This document shows positions 4,389 through 5,169 of a stretch of DNA of 5,169 bases, piece by piece; positions within the stretch are counted from its first letter, which is position 1; every line of letters begins with the position of its first letter. This stretch comes from Clostridia bacterium (lineage in GTDB: Bacteria > Bacillota > Clostridia > Oscillospirales > Acutalibacteraceae). The stretch is from contig JAFWRV010000340.1 of assembly GCA_017519685.1 (NCBI GenBank), forward strand, positions 1-5,169, written 5' to 3'. The notes under the pieces were generated by a model. It was not told where the DNA came from, did not search any database, and saw only the letters and a list, made by a program, of their open reading frames with translations. The translations under genes were made by a program, and so were the position numbers.

Positions 4389-5169
4389 TCAATAGGCGTA
4401 TTTCAGGAAAGAAAGACGCTCGGCTTTTTCAAGACGGCTGATAAGCAAATATACCACGTGGCAGCAGATTACGGCCGAAACGAAAATCAGAACGGCGATA
4501 AGAACGTCATCCGAAATGAATTTACGCAGGATAAAACGCAAAACATAAATCAGCGAGGCGTGCAGAGGGAAGGTGACTGTGCTGATTTTTCTGAGAGCCC
4601 TCGCGTTTTTAAGACTTATATCAATACCGATTATTATTCCGAAAAGCGAAACGCAGAGAGGCGCGAGGAAAAAGTAGCAGTCGTTTTTAAAACTGCCGTT
4701 GAGATTGAAGACATATCTCCACTCAATATACAGGCAGACCGCCGATATGACAGCGGTAACGATATGAACGGGGAGTTTCACTCCGGAAAATCTGCCGTCG
4801 GCAAAAGCTTTTCCCAGAGTCATCCAGAAAAGAGCGACCGGGAAGCTGAAAACGGGAGAGGTGAATATGTATTCATATATTTTGACGGCAGACAGAACCG
4901 TTTCGTTTTGAATCAGAGAATAATAGCTTGACCTGACACAGCAGATAATGTAAAGGACACATGTCACGGCGCAGAGGATAACGCCGACTTTTTTCTTTGA
5001 AACGGCGTAAAGTATCAGAATGGCGCCGATAGACGCGGTGATGTACCAGGAGGCAATAAAGGTGCTTGAGAAAAGCAGGTTTGAAGCTGTGCGGATTATA
5101 CCCTTGAATATGCCGTCGGCAAACCATCCTCTCCTGGCGTAAACCGTAACAGGCAACAGGACAACTGAC
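4389..5169 (-). CDS. Acyltransferase family 3-like membrane protein (C-terminal part only)
   Basis: The frame is open to the window edge. The TTG at 5156 is not taken as the start because coding continues upstream (S-V-V-L before it). About 260 residues are visible, with some seven predicted membrane spans, for example ASWYITASIGAILILYAV, VGVILCAVTCVLYIICCV, LCVSLFGIIIGI and a final VLIAVLIFVSAVICC. The segment LRKISTVTFPLHASLIYVL resembles the family's late motif in which a Phe/Ile-rich strand leads to a Leu/Ile-His pair. The layout fits the C-terminal half of an integral membrane O-acyltransferase (family 3), which usually has about ten spans and acetylates cell-surface polysaccharide or exported small molecules. 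The catalytic residues near the N-terminus are outside the window, so activity cannot be judged. Its stop lies 17 nt before the next gene, suggesting one transcript. A generic polytopic membrane protein is the alternative. Confidence 0.65.
   Translation of the reverse strand, partial: SVVLLPVTVYARRGWFADGIFKGIIRTASNLLFSSTFIASWYITASIGAILILYAVSKKKVGVILCAVTCVLYIICCVRSSYYSLIQNETVLSAVKIYEYIFTSPVFSFPVALFWMTLGKAFADGRFSGVKLPVHIVTAVISAVCLYIEWRYVFNLNGSFKNDCYFFLAPLCVSLFGIIIGIDISLKNARALRKISTVTFPLHASLIYVLRFILRKFISDDVLIAVLIFVSAVICCHVVYLLISRLEKAERLSFLKYAY

Noticed and set aside
4458..4931. A 157-codon plus-strand open frame opposite the membrane protein
   Set aside because: Its polar, low-complexity translation mirrors hydrophobic membrane codons on the other strand, as antisense shadows do.
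5154..5169. TTG at 5156 as the true start of the membrane protein
   Set aside because: The frame stays open to the window edge, and the visible part matches only the C-terminal half of the acyltransferase family, so the gene begins outside the window.

Overview
The window looks like a stretch of a Firmicutes (Clostridia-like) genome. Ribosome binding sites are strong AGGAGG types, TTG and GTG starts are used, and genes are packed tightly on one strand. The taxon is an inference; nothing in the window fixes it further. Every gene I can support lies on the minus strand, so the biological order runs from high to low coordinates.

Reading 5' to 3' on the minus strand: (1) 5169-4389 is the C-terminal part of a polytopic membrane protein resembling acyltransferase family 3, cut by the window edge. 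(2) 4371-3262 is a fusion of a DUF5131 (phage Gp37/Gp68-like) domain with a C-terminal DUF4186-like domain. (3) 3216-1618 is a 532-residue radical SAM/SPASM enzyme whose C-terminus is a JAB/MPN (JAMM) metallopeptidase domain with its metal-site residues intact. (4) 1614-677 holds five tandem small genes of 52-68 codons. All end in nearly the same tail, HYGCPNSK[KR]I[QE]KLN[VL][KR]R followed by a Tyr three residues on, while their N-terminal halves differ. Two of the five (849-1007 and 677-838) are short enough that usual gene-length cut-offs would miss them. (5) A textbook intrinsic terminator at 638-668 closes the array. (6) A separate promoter at 599-626 drives an alpha/beta-hydrolase (esterase-like) gene, 565-1, which runs off the window.

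The central reading is a candidate RiPP (ribosomally made, post-translationally modified peptide) locus. The radical SAM/SPASM half would install a crosslink or other radical modification in the conserved tail of the five peptides, and the fused JAMM protease would trim them. Gaps of only 3 or 10 nt, with ribosome binding sites inside the preceding genes, imply one translationally coupled unit from the enzyme through the last peptide. The precursor layout is reversed from the common RiPP plan: the C-terminus is conserved and the N-terminus, mostly a hydrophobic or amphipathic helix, is variable. I do not recognise this peptide family and make no claim about its product. No transporter, immunity gene or stand-alone recognition domain is visible. 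The two upstream genes sit close enough for co-transcription, but their part in the pathway is unproven.
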